Under the pieces are notes generated by a model. That model was not told the origin of the DNA and searched no databases. It saw nothing but the letters and a program-made list of their open reading frames with translations. Positions 20,601 through 30,129 of a stretch of DNA of 64,000 nucleotides are shown here, piece by piece. The first letter of the stretch is position 1. Each line of letters starts with the position of its first letter. A program made the translations under genes and the position numbers. Location: NCBI GenBank assembly GCA_905221605.1, contig CAJNDS010002212.1, forward strand, positions 60,001 to 124,000. Reading direction: 5' to 3'. The stretch is from Symbiodinium natans. Its lineage: Eukaryota > Sar > Dinophyceae > Suessiales > Symbiodiniaceae.

Positions 20601-20950
20601 ACGCCGCGCACATGGGAGGCCCCGCTTTTTCGGAGAGGGCCCTCAGCGCCACGGCGAAAGATCTCAGACTCGAGCTGAAATCAACCTCGACGAGGGCCGT
20701 GGGCCAGTCCTGCTGCACAATCGCGTCGTGCAGCTGCACCATAAGATCCAGGGAGCTCACCAGATTATGGTCCGGGTGGCCACTGTCATGGGAACAGAGG
20801 GGGTTGCAAAACACCAGGCCCATCTGAGCGTTCACAGTTTGGGGCACCACAAGGCTCGCGATGAAGTAGGCGACGCATGATGCCTGGGCGATCTGCCGGG
20901 TCATCACAGCCATCATAGCCAAATTTATCTCAGAAAGGCTGCGGCATCAG
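17690..20950 (-). CDS. Alanine-racemase-like protein lacking catalytic residues
   Basis: Exon blocks: 20922-20490 begins MTRQIAQASCVAYFIASLVV, a possible signal or anchor; 20435-20260 (SAVFLLRAPPDDPCCGALRA); 20070-19990 (RLQTLGHDDGDF); 19876-18100, one long exon; 17965-17885 (ILPVGFAEFYGDAVW). The long exon has about 290 residues of unassigned N-terminal domain, then a PLP-barrel alanine racemase fold: WVEVDTRQLL, NAGVAIAVQSFRWIL, KIHLEIDTGIGRTGLRPG, WWVRVGQGLFGDPVLGNLAP. The position of the PLP lysine in the family motif (V-K-A-N-A-Y-G-H-G) reads L-P-S-D-A-L-G-H-D, so the lysine is absent. The catalytic-tyrosine segment (VGYADGY in the family) reads VGFAEFYG. I infer a pseudoenzyme. Introns include IE-I (19886) and IE-D (18017). 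The C-terminus beyond 17885 is uncertain. Confidence 0.6.
17753..17884. mobile_element. IE-L element with embedded telomeric array, copy 1
   Basis: Ends CCTTGGGGACTAAATGAACC and AAGGTTCATTTCGTCTCCAA are inverted repeats. Six CCCTAAA-like units lie at 17823-17865, next to the right end. It sits just downstream of the racemase-like exon. Confidence 0.75.
18017..18100. mobile_element. IE-D element, copy 2 (intron of racemase-like gene)
   Basis: GGGCTATTATACCCTATAAT at the left and AAGGCCTAATAGCCCATCCT at the right. It directly adjoins a TTTAGGG array (17981-18018). Confidence 0.8.
19886..19990. mobile_element. IE-I element, copy 1 (intron of racemase-like gene)
   Basis: CTAGTTCATGGTTGGGAT at the left, ATTGGGTTTAAGTACCCTT in the middle, and AATGTTACCCCAACTATGAC at the right. 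A second copy at 26976 has the same layout. Confidence 0.75.
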
Positions 20951-21009
20951 TGTCGGATGTCTATGCTCGGCTCTTGCCGAACATGAAGGAGATGTACATA
21001 ACATACGGG

Positions 21010-21097
21010 CCTGAATAATGAGAACATGGTTTTGGGGTTATTGTAAAATTACAAAGGGACCAGAAGAGAGTATTGTTAGCAACTCTTCCGACCCCTA
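21010..21097. mobile_element. IE-M element, copy 2
   Basis: GGGCCTGAATAATGAGAACA at the left, TTTTGGGGTTATT in the middle, and AACTCTTCCGACCCCTATAG at the right match copy 1 in order. Confidence 0.5.
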
Positions 21098-21224
21098 TAG
21101 TAAGTCTGCTAGCGCTTGTAGGGCTTAAGCAAAGTTCGAGGACCGATCTCGGGCTGTCACATAATGTAGCGCTCACAGGGACTCTTTCTTCTTCTAGTGC
21201 TTGTCAGGGCCATTTTGGGCCATT

Positions 21225-21329
21225 ACCCGAAGGGCCCATGGTACCTGAATATTGGGGTCCTAAACATCCCCAAATAGGAGGTACTTTCAGGCCCAAGTAT
21301 TCCCTATTTAGGTACATGGACCCTTAGGG
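21225..21329. mobile_element. IE-E element, copy 2
   Basis: GAAGGGCCCATGGTACCTGA at the left and CCCTATTTAGGTACATGGAC at the right are near inverted repeats around GGCCCAAGTATT. Confidence 0.75.
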
Positions 21330-21409
21330 CCTTAAATATAATATAATATGGTTATAACGTGGCTAAACCCTAAACCCTAAACCGTAAACCCTAAACCCTA
21401 AGCGCCACA

Positions 21410-24400
21410 GGTCCTCATGCAATCCTGGCCATGGCCCCAGGGCCACGGCAAACTTCCGCAAGTTGGCAAGCTCCAGTTCCACGTCGGCCTACCCCCGGAA
21501 TGCCAGGAATCCAGGGGTTTAGGGTTTAGGGTTTATAGGGTTTAGGGATTAGGGTTTAGGGTTTAGGGTGCCCACTGCCAGAAAATCCAGTACAGAATAC
21601 CTCTCAGTTATTCCGGAGTAGAGAACCTGCACCACCCAAGAATCCCACAGAGTACCCATGGAGTTCTCCAAGATATCCAACCCCAGAGTTTCCTGGAGTG
21701 CCCAGAATCCCAGAGAACACATGCGTTCAATGGTGACTATGGCCATTCTCTCAGTATGTAAGCAATCATAGACTAATTTTATTACGGCTTGGCAGGGGAG
21801 CTTCTTGCAAGCGGGGGAGTATGGGGCACCTCATTGCCTGCATGCCAGCCCTGATTCCAGCATTTTCCAGCAGACGCGCTTGTCCTTACCATCTGGTCAC
21901 TTCTCTTGCACTATGCTCCCCTTTGGGGTCCTAGTATTTAGGGTACAAAAAGAAAGGGGAACTTTCTTAAATGATGCTCCCCTTTGGGGTCCTAATATTT
22001 AGGAAACACCCCTAAACCCTAAACCCTAAACCCTAAACCCTAATATTTAGGAAACCCTAATATTTAGGGCACAGAAAGAAAGGGAACAGCTGACGTGGTC
22101 TGCCCTGCCTTGGCACCCTGCGCTCCAGTGAGCTCAGCCTGCAAGGGGGGGGCACAGCGCCGTTTCGAAATTGGGGTTTAGGGTTTAGGGTTTAGGGTTT
22201 AGGGTTTAGGGTTTAGGGTTTAGGGTTTAGGGGTGGGCAACTTCAAAACCGTACAGGCCCACATGAAACGGACCCCAAAACCACAAACCACGATTCCTAC
22301 AAGCACGTCACCTTCGGCTAGACAGGGATCCTTGTTGTCATTTATGAAGGGGCATTGGGCTGGTGGGGTACGCCATCACCTGCTTCTCCTAGCCTATGCA
22401 AACCATGTAAACCCAAACCCTAAACCCTAAACCCTAAACCCTAAACCCTAAACCCTAAACCCTAAACCCTCATATTTTTGTTGACGTCGAGCCTCCAAGC
22501 GCTTGGTGTGAGCTCGACAGGTCTCAGCCTCGCTGTTGCCAACTCTGGCTTAGTACGGCTTAGTAGGGAAACCCTAAACCCTAAACCCTAAACCCTAAAC
22601 CCTCTTATTGTTCTTGTGGCTCTTCTTTTTGTCATTCTTGTGCTTCATTTTTTGGGTGAGAAATTACAGTGGCCACTAGTGAATATGGGGCTTTACGACA
22701 CTGGGGGTACCTTATTGGGGCCCCTATTTCAATGGGATTGCTACTATTGGGGTCAATATTTTGGGGGTCCCATTCTCGTAAACCCCCCACATGCAGAACA
22801 TGTATTCAGCCCTGTTGTGCCTGTTTTGTACGAATGCTACTTGGAGGTTCATGGCACTCAATAACTAATGATAACAATTATAACTGTACTTATCACCCAC
22901 TCATATGCCGCTTAAGTGCCCTAACATTGTTATTTTTTGGGCTATAGGCACAGTTATTCTTGGGATGTTAAGTACCATGAATCTCCAAGTAGCGCCGGTA
23001 TCAGAACCCGTACATGCGCGTACGCACAGTATTGACGCCGTTCGAATCGTAATAGCTGAACCCTGTACTACTCTTTGCTTAAGAACACCAAGAAATATAA
23101 TAATAATAATAATGATATTCTCCTTATAATTATAAGGAAGAATGTTTTCGATTTTTTTTGGGGGGGGGGTTCTTAAGCAAATAGTAGCGCAAACCCTACA
23201 TGCTGTAAGCCCTAAAGCTCAACACCATTCTAAACCTACGGGCAGGCTCTGCTTGAGGAAGAAGCAGCTTCGAGTTCACTGCGATGCCGCTCCTGCTCAC
23301 ACAAGAGCCTCCGGCGAGAGATAGGGTTTGGAGGTTTTAGGGTTCAGGGGTTAGCCTTGGAGCATGTGTGAATTGACAGACATCAGACAGGACTGGCTGA
23401 GCGAAACAGATGAATGCTCTGGCCTTTCTTGAAGTTGCTTGACCTCCTTCACTTTCTCATGGTTCTGCTCCTCAGGAACCCCAAACCCAAGTCCCTACCC
23501 CTCGGGGCTCTGCGAGAAACTCAAACACCAACGACTCGCGGACATCCGCTCCTCACTCTTGGAGCCCAACAGCTTCAGGGGCTGTAATGATATAATCTGA
23601 TACAAAAGAATATTCATGTAGTACAACAAAATAAAAATGCAGCAAAATAATGTCTGATTAAAGAATATAAACATATAACAATATAAGAGTGGATTCCATT
23701 AACATATTACTCTGTTCATATGGTAATTCGTACTGTAAGATTGTTTTTGCTTTGGAGTTTCGTGTGTCCCCTCAATGGCCTGCAGGTCCATGCTTTCCTT
23801 TCGCAGCTTGTCCAGCTGCTCTCTGAGAGAAGACAGCTCCTGTTCGTACCGGGTCTTCCGGCCCACCTGTGCGCGTGAGAAGGTCATGGATGGGGTTTAG
23901 GGTTTAGGGTTTAGGGTTTAAGGTTAGGGTTTAGGGTCTTTTGGTTTGGGGTTTGGGGTTTAGGCTATTGAGGCTTGCTTATTTACAAGGGTTCACACGG
24001 GGTTTACAGGGTTTCGGGGTTTGCGGTTGTCCTGGCAACTGCAACTGTTGACACAGGCTGCGCATCACTGCGCCCACACGACAACAGGACAGCATCGATA
24101 AGGGCACCGTCCTTTCAAAGCCTTCACAGCAGTCATCTATCATTCGAGCTGTCTCTTCAATGGCCACTGATACCCGGCTTACCACTAAGCATGTTCTGGC
24201 CGGTCTGTAACCCATGTAGGCATTCACAACCTTGGGCGTTCCAAAAACCAACTCCTGTGCGGCTCTGTCTATCAAGGCTGGAAATGCGGCAACAGAGTTG
24301 CAGGCTGCAAGCTTGCAGAACACCCAGCCTGCTCACGAAGCCTTGTTTCAGTCTTCTGCGCCGAGTTCCGCTCCTCACCCAGACATTGCTTCAGCTCCTG
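21410..24400 (-). CDS. Coiled-coil protein with many telomere-bearing introns
   Basis: Product not identified. Exon-like minus-strand blocks in transcript order: 24000-24330 (FGTPKVVNAYMGYRP, ARTCLVVSRVSVAIEETARM); 23760-23880 (VGRKTRYEQELSSLREQLDK then LRKESMDLQ); 23395-23480 (EEQNHEKVKEVKQLQERPEH); 23240-23320 (RRRLLCEQERHRSELEAASS); 22480-22555 (GNSEAETCRAHTKRLEARRQ); 22085-22145 (LQAELTGAQGAKAGQTTSA); 21415-21490 (DVELELANLRKFAVALGPWP). Charge pattern and Leu spacing suggest a long alpha-helical coiled coil. The block at 25333-25524 (RVAQACEKRLSVLKDNTQEL) may be a further upstream exon. Between blocks lie telomeric arrays, IE-B (22839), IE-J (22696) and AT-rich DNA. Joins were not verified. 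Confidence 0.45.
21575..21725. repeat. Degenerate minisatellite, related to that at 58317
   Basis: Loosely repeating units with words such as TGGAGTGCCCAGAATCCC, TGGAGTTCTCC and CCCCAGAGTTTCC. The reverse complement resembles the unit of the 58.3-58.6 kb array. Confidence 0.5.
21903..22085. repeat. Tandem duplication split by a CCCTAAA array
   Basis: ATGCTCCCCTTTGGGGTCCT occurs at 21911 and about 60 bp later. The word TAATATTTAGGAAAC occurs on both sides of a four-unit CCCTAAA array (22013-22042), and AAAGAAAGGG recurs beyond it. Confidence 0.65.
22696..22793. mobile_element. IE-J element, copy 2
   Basis: It shares GGTACCTTATTGGGG, TATTTTGGGGGTCCC and TCGTAAACCCCCCACATG with copies at 13937, 35676, 48226 and 59596. 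Confidence 0.5.
22839..22990. mobile_element. IE-B element, copy 3
   Basis: ACTTGGAGGTTCATGGCACT at the left and AAGTACCATGAATCTCCAAG at the right. The middle has CCGCTTAAGTGCCCTAACAT. Confidence 0.85.
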
Positions 24401-24920
24401 CACTGGGGCTGCAGGCGTGGGCCGAACATCCTGGAAGTGGTGGGGGGGGGGGGGTATTTTGCCCTACATCATTCGGGTTTAGGGTTGAGGGTTTCCGGGG
24501 TTCCATACTTCTGAACGAGGCAACATCGATCCCATCTTCATCCATCACCTCTTCCCCATCAGGGCCCCCCTCCTCCTTGTCCCTGGTGGTCTGGGTGGGG
24601 GGGGGGAGGGTTAGACAGTAATAATAGTGTGTCCACCTTGTCCAAGAACTCCCGACAGGTTTCCCCACGAAGACATTACCATTCAGGGCCTTTGAGTGCT
24701 TCAAATCCTGTATTCAATCTATTCTAGTATTTCTCTTTGCTTTTAGGATACAAATTAATACGCTCCTTAACTTCCCGAAAGATAAGCGGGGACGGGGAGG
24801 GCGGAGGGGGGGGTGGTGGGGGGTGGCGGGAAATGGTCTTTGGAATTGCGCAATTGGCATTCATGACAGCCCAGCCCCCTCAGAGACGATGGCAGCGACC
24901 GAAACGATCGACCCAGCGTC

Positions 24921-25012
24921 TCTAAACCCTAAACCCTAAACCCTAAACCCTAAACCCTAAACCCTAAACCCTAAACCCTAAACCCTAAACCCTAAACCCT
25001 AAACCCTAAACC
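24921..25012. repeat. CCCTAAA array, 13 units
   Basis: Perfect units upstream of the 21-24 kb coiled-coil blocks. Confidence 0.95.
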
Positions 25013-25703
25013 CACTGCCCAGAAGGGCTCAGCCACGCTCAGCTTGCAGGCCTGGGTCTGCCAGGTGCACGCTTTGAACTGGAAACACGATCGGTCATCT
25101 AACCCGTCCGATACCAGTCAGATGCAAGGCCCCAGGCGAGTAACATGCACATACCGAAAATTTTCACTGATCCAGCCCATGATTTAGAAGGCAGGTCGCT
25201 CGAAATCGATCTCCGTACGAATCGGCAAATGACACACTGAGCCAGCTTGTCACATATTATATACTCTTGCATTTAAGATTCTTTCATTGTTATAATATCC
25301 TTGTAAGCCATTTCCTTTGTGGGCTTCCACTCTCACACTCGCGCACGGCAGGCAGGGTTTGGGATGCAAACAGGTGAATGCCGGTGGAGGAGGAAAAGAG
25401 GAACCCCCTCCACCCCTAACTCCTGGGTGTTGTCTTTGAGGACCGACAACCTCTTCTCGCAGGCCTGGGCGACGCGAAGATGGCCAAACTCAGATATGGT
25501 TGACGGTGGTAGGCGAGGAAACATGCTACCCTAAACCCTAAACCCTAAACCCTAAACCCTAAACCCTAAACCCTAAACCCGATTGCGGTCACCATTTGCC
25601 AGGGGCAGGGGCCGCAACTTCTCCTTGCCGATGTTGGACCTGCAGTGCAGGTCGCATAGGCCGATGCCTCAGATGTCCTTCTAGTGATGTAAGAGGCTTG
25701 TGG

Positions 25704-25794
25704 TACCAGGATGGGCGATTATACCCTATAATCCCTTAAAAGGCCCTTTATAGGGTTCATTATGGGGATTTTAAGGCCTACTAGCCCATCCTGT
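25704..25794. mobile_element. IE-D element, copy 3
   Basis: ACCAGGATGGGCGATTATAC at the left and GGCCTACTAGCCCATCCTG at the right, with AATCCCTTAAAAGGCCC inside. Confidence 0.8.
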
Positions 25795-26053
25795 ATATGG
25801 TGCAGTGGCAATCAGATTTTGCTCAAAGCACGTACTTCGCCAGCGAGAGTGGAAACGCAAGGTGAGCCGCAGACCATCTTTGTATGGTGCACAGCTTTGA
25901 ATTATTGGGGCATCGGTGTTCAATGCTCCTGACAGGAATGGCAGTCTGCCGTGATCTTACAATGACTCCTCAGCCCTGACCCTAAACCCTAAACCCATAT
26001 AGGCTGCTGCTCACATTTTTTATTATACCTGGGCCGCGTTCAAACTCACCTCC

Positions 26054-27400
26054 TCAATGCCTCTCTTCCGATGCTGAGGGGGCGTCCACGAAGATCGTGC
26101 TATGCTTGCCACTGGGTGTCCTCCGTTTGGGGGAGTCCCGGTGGATAGCCCGCAGGATGTCTCTGGGTGAAGGAGGCTTGTTCAAGATGCGCGTCTTCCG
26201 CCCATCTTCCGAGACGGGCCGAGCCGGCCACAGGTCGTTCTCGGCGCAGACCCCTCGCCAGATCATCTCCAGGCCGCCGACCGGCGCATGACCGTTGACC
26301 TGTACGAGTGGTTTGTTCGGGTTTTTGGGTTTACTGGGTTTATTGGGTTTAGGGCTCAGGGTTGTGATATGCTGCCGCTGAGGTAAAGCAGAGCAAGACA
26401 AGACAAGCATGCAGTTTGAGAGGGTCCCATAGGATTTCTTGAGAGCAAAAGTATGCCAACAGCGCTGCAGCGACATTGAAGTCTGGCTCGTCGGTGCCCA
26501 TCGCCTGTGCCTCTTTGTCAGCAGCAAATTTGGCCTCCCACCGGTTTCGCTGCAAGTCGGCGAAGGATTGCAGGATCTTGCCGCCCAGCTGCTGGCGCCC
26601 GCTGGTGCCGGCCCCGGACGCATCTAGGAAGAGCTGGCGGCGGTATGCAGAGATCAGGGTCTTGAAGTTCAGGTTCGAGTTTCCAAGCTTTCCGCTGGCC
26701 ATCTGCATAAAGACCGTCACTAGGTTGGAGTCGGTTCTCCGGAGGACGAGCTCCAGAAACTGCTCGAAATCAAGCTCTCCGACCTTCAGGTCGTCCACCT
26801 GATCCGCCAAAAACCGCACTTCCCGTGGGTTCTCGGCAAGGCCGAGGGAGATCAGCATCGTCTCCAGCTGCTCCAGACTGATCTTGCCATTGGTCCCTGC
26901 AAGCTCGTCAAAGTAGCGGCGCAGCTCGACCCGTTCTTGCGGAGAGAAGTCCAGGAACTGGTGCTTGTGCTTCCTAAGTTCATGGTGGGGATAATTGTAC
27001 AAATATGTCATCTCTTATTGGGTTTAAGTACCCTTGAAAATGTAAAATGTTACCCAAGCATGACCAAGCTTCAGGGCCAGCCACCGGCGCTCCTTGTGGA
27101 CGTGGAGGTAGCGCTTGGTTTCCGAGGTCCACCTCCGGCCATAGATCCTTAGTTGCCCAGTAACCCTGGGGGGGATGGATCCTTAGTTGCCAGTAACCTG
27201 GGGGACTAAAGGTTAACCTTTGGGATTCTAAGGGGATTCTACTACCCCAAAAAGGTTAAAAGGTTACAAACTCCACTAGGGATCTGATGCAAGGGCTTGT
27301 CCAGGGGCGGCAGGCCCTGAAGCTTCGAAGGATCCTTCGGTTTGAAGCAGAAGGAGGGTAAGGTCGCCGAGGCCTTCATCCCGTAGCTGCTGGGGGGGAG
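26054..27400 (-). CDS. EF-hand-like protein
   Basis: Exons in transcript order: 27400-27290 (SYGMKASATLPSFCFKPKDP); 27145-27066 (RRWTSETKRYLHVHKERRWL then ALKL); 26970-26430 (RKHKHQFLDFSPQERVELRR onward); 26300-26054, ending SGKHSTIFVDAPSASEERH and a stop. The central exon has a calmodulin-like helix-loop-helix pair: RRYFDELAGTNGKISLEQLE and ADQVDDLKVGELDFEQFLEL. Both loops depart from the canonical D-x-D-x-D-G pattern, so calcium binding may be weak. Further on, LGGKILQSFADLQRNRWEAK looks helical. The intron at 26976-27064 is an IE-I element; the intron between 27145 and 27290 is IE-N-like. No membrane segment. The first ATG is not fixed, because the exon at 27400 may continue upstream. Confidence 0.6.
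26976..27064. mobile_element. IE-I element, copy 2 (intron of EF-hand gene)
   Basis: CTAAGTTCATGGTGGGGAT at the left, ATTGGGTTTAAGTACCCTT in the middle, and AATGTTACCCAAGCATGACC at the right. It separates WLALKL from RKHKHQFLDF. Confidence 0.8.
27155..27285. mobile_element. IE-N-like intron of EF-hand gene
   Basis: Contains a local duplication (GGATCCTTAGTTGCCCAGTAACC-like words at 27145 and 27178), then GGTTAACCTTTGGGATTC and CTACTACCCCAAAAAGGTTA, shared with 41573 and 46180. Confidence 0.5.
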
Positions 27401-27654
27401 ATGCTATAGGTGGAGCAGCCAAAGGTCTAGCGTCTATTACCCTCGAATTACTACTCGATTTTTTCCTACCACTTTCTACGAAACAGCGCTGAAGGAATGC
27501 CAGTCGCCTGCTGCATCTTCGATGCTCTATAAGTTTACAAGCTGTTCCCTGACGCCCCGAAGCAGAGCCATCGCTCCGTGAGCCAACAGTGCCACGTTAG
27601 CGGTGGTTTCGGCTGCAAGCTTCAGTAGCATGAGAACCTTTCCCCCAAGGGTCG

Positions 27655-27734
27655 TACTTCATCATGAAGTGCTTGGGCCCCAAAATCCCTAGACTGGAGG
27701 TACAGAAAGGCCCAAGCATTCCCTATTTAGGTAC
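27655..27734. mobile_element. IE-E element, copy 3
   Basis: Contains GCTTGGGCCCCAAAATCCCT and ends CCCTATTTAGGTACATGGAC. It directly abuts an IE-B copy. Confidence 0.7.
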
Positions 27735-27736
27735 AT

Positions 27737-27879
27737 GGACCCTTCTACTCGGAGGTTCATGGTACTTATTAACCAATTATAACTGTACTTGCAATAGCCC
27801 CTTAAGTGCCCTGACATCGTGATAATTGGGTTATAAATACAGTTATGATTGGGTTAGTAAGTACCATGAACCTCCTAGT
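27737..27879. mobile_element. IE-B element, copy 4
   Basis: ACTCGGAGGTTCATGGTACT at the left and AAGTACCATGAACCTCCTAG at the right, with CCCCTTAAGTGCCCTGACAT inside. Confidence 0.85.
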
Positions 27880-28162
27880 TCGGTTCTGCACTTGCGCCGG
27901 AAGACTAGAGGACTGACTCGAGGATCCCTGCCTGTTCTCTCTGCTTCTGCAGCTTCACCTGCGCCCGGTAGCGCGATTGATGCTGCAATCACCCTGTCCC
28001 TTAAGCCGGACAGATGGCTTTCGGAATGGAGTTTAGGGTCAAGGAACTAGTTTAAGGCAAAGCAACTCAAGGATGGTTGCAACTTCGACTCTGCGAGGTC
28101 CCAATATGCTTCAACGGCCGGTCGCGGATGCAGGGCGGGGTGGGGCCGGTGGGGTTTCGGTT

Positions 28163-29890
28163 TCATCCACGGCGAGGCCGCAGGCATTTTTTCTTTCCAG
28201 CGGAGGACTGCGCAGCAGCCACGAGAATTCTCCCCGCTGCCTCATCAACATCAGCCACTCGGACCCTAATCTTGGAATCAATGGGTGGCGGGGGCTGCGC
28301 CCAAGCTGCCGGTAGCAACGCGCGAACTGGGTCTCTGTCACCCAACAGATCCACCGAGACCAGGTATCCGGCGGCAGTCTCAACCTCCACCGTTGCTTTG
28401 AACAACTTGCGCCGAGGCAAGCTGGTCACCTGGCGCACTGTGTCGGTGCTGACCTTCCAGGCATTCGAGTAGTCGTGCCGCATGGAAAGAACCAGACGCT
28501 TGGATGGGACATCTACCTCCAACACTCGAACCTGCACTTCATCGCCCACCTGTCTCTCCGACCGGGCGTCTCCCACGTAGCCGTCCCGAATCTCATTTGC
28601 ATGGACTACGCCCTGAACTGGGTCAACAGCGCCTGGTGCCTCAACATTCACGTGCAAGCAAAATCTGTCGGCATCCACAACCTGTCCAGCTACCCACCCT
28701 GTGCGTTCGCCAGCCTAGGATGGCCCCTTGGACCCTCTGAAAAAATATTCCTAAATATGATCCTCTTAAACCCAATACGAGAAATATATATATATATATA
28801 TATATACATATATATACATTCCTAAGTCTGCTCCGATTAAACCCAATAAAGGAAAGATATAAGATGTCCCAAGGGCCTCCCGAGCAGCCCACGCGTGCAG
28901 TCGATGGAGGGCCTTGTCCTCGCTGCTGAAGGTTCCTTCTGCTGCTAGTTGATATCTGCCGCTTCGATGGGCGGCAATTTCGCCGGCCACCTCCTGTCCA
29001 ACTTTCAGATCGCTCAAGTTTGCTTCCAGGTAGCCCAGGAAAGCTTCAGTCTCGGAGCCGATGTCCACAAAGGCGGCAAAGTCATCCAGCTTTGTGACGA
29101 CCCCCGTCACGCGAACTCCTGGAACCAGGGAAGACTCCTCCAACCGACTGGCCTCGTACCTCGCAAACGTGTCCCGAGTCGCCTTGATCCTGTCCTTGAC
29201 ATCCACATTCCGCTCAACATTGTTCGTTTCGGTGTAGACCACGTGGCACACCTTGCCATCGGTAGTCACATGGAGAACGCGGCAGGGCTTCCAGGTCTTC
29301 GGCCCGGCCATCGCGTCCACAAACATGCCCGTGCGCAGCCAAGACTTCTTTGCAGCTGGAAGGCCAGGGCTGTGAAGGACCTTATAGTTGCTGAGTTCAT
29401 AAGCCCTCCCCCCAAAAATAAAAATAAGACTAAAAACGTACACTTTCAGGTCTATAGGGGATGATAGCATCCCCCAAAAAGCGTCAACTCATTCAGCTGC
29501 TATAAGGCCTACAAGGAACTGCGCATCCTTCAAGAGGCCGATGTGAGCCGCTGGAGCGCCGCCACGCCTGTGGCTCGCTGAGTAGGAGCACGGCGCAGGT
29601 AAGGAAGGCCAGGTGAGTCCCGCGCCATGGCCGGGTCATGGCCCCAGGGCTTAAGGCCTTCGAATTTCAGCCCGTGGTCGCCTTTTTTTGGGGTACTCCA
29701 AATAGACCTTTTTTGGGGTACTGTAAATCTTTGGGGCCTTCTCTTAATAGGGACCCCAGAAGGGGACCATCATTTAGAGAAGTGACGCGATGCCGACACC
29801 CTCAGCATAGCGAATTGCTGGCACAACCTCTTCGGGGAAGGCATCAAACGTCAAACAAGGCCATGAAGGCACCTTCTTGACTGCACTACC
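28163..29890 (-). CDS. S1-domain RNA-binding protein
   Basis: Two exons are clear. Exon 29400-28880 encodes LPAAKKSWLRTGMFVDAMAG, PCRVLHVTTDGKVCHVVYTE, then an S1 fold (VRVTGVVTKLDDFAAFVDIG, FLGYLEANLSDLKVGQEVAG). Exon 28720-28163 continues with a second S1 repeat (WVAGQVVDADRFCLHVNVEA, VHANEIRDGYVGD, VGDEVQVRVLEVDVPSKRLV, LSMRHDYSN) and a third, weaker repeat, then a basic end and TGA. Splicing with a GC donor joins REA to GERTGWVAG in frame. Upstream coding-like blocks at about 29805-29870 (FDAFPEEVVPAIRYAEGVGI) and 29620-29690 (LKFEGLKPWGHDPAMARDS) may be its first exons. S1 repeats bind RNA, as in ribosomal protein S1 and related organelle or nucleolar factors; the location is not shown by the sequence. 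The intron at 28740-28875 holds an AT run. Confidence 0.65.
28740..28875 (-). other. Intron of S1 gene with (AT)n and repeated IE-J2 words (GC-AG)
   Basis: Holds CCTAAATATGATCCTCTTAA and, 80 bp on, CCTAAGTCTGCTCCGATTAA, each followed by ACCCAATA. A run of TA dinucleotides lies between. The same words occur in the AFG3 intron at 50380-50475. Confidence 0.55.
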
Positions 29891-30129
29891 CCTAAAGCCC
29901 TAAACCCCCCTAAACCCTCCTAAACCCCTAAAACCCTCAAGTTGCGAATTGCCCCTCGCAAGCTTTGTGAGTGTGAGCCTTCCAGCTGCAGCTGCCCAAA
30001 AATCCCTACACCCTCAAGCCGAGAGCCGAAAGCAAGGAGCGACTGCGAAACTCCCACAATTTAGCCTAGTAGCTGTGAAACAGGCACCACTGATGCCTCT
30101 TTTTTTGCAACCCACATGAAACCCTAAAC

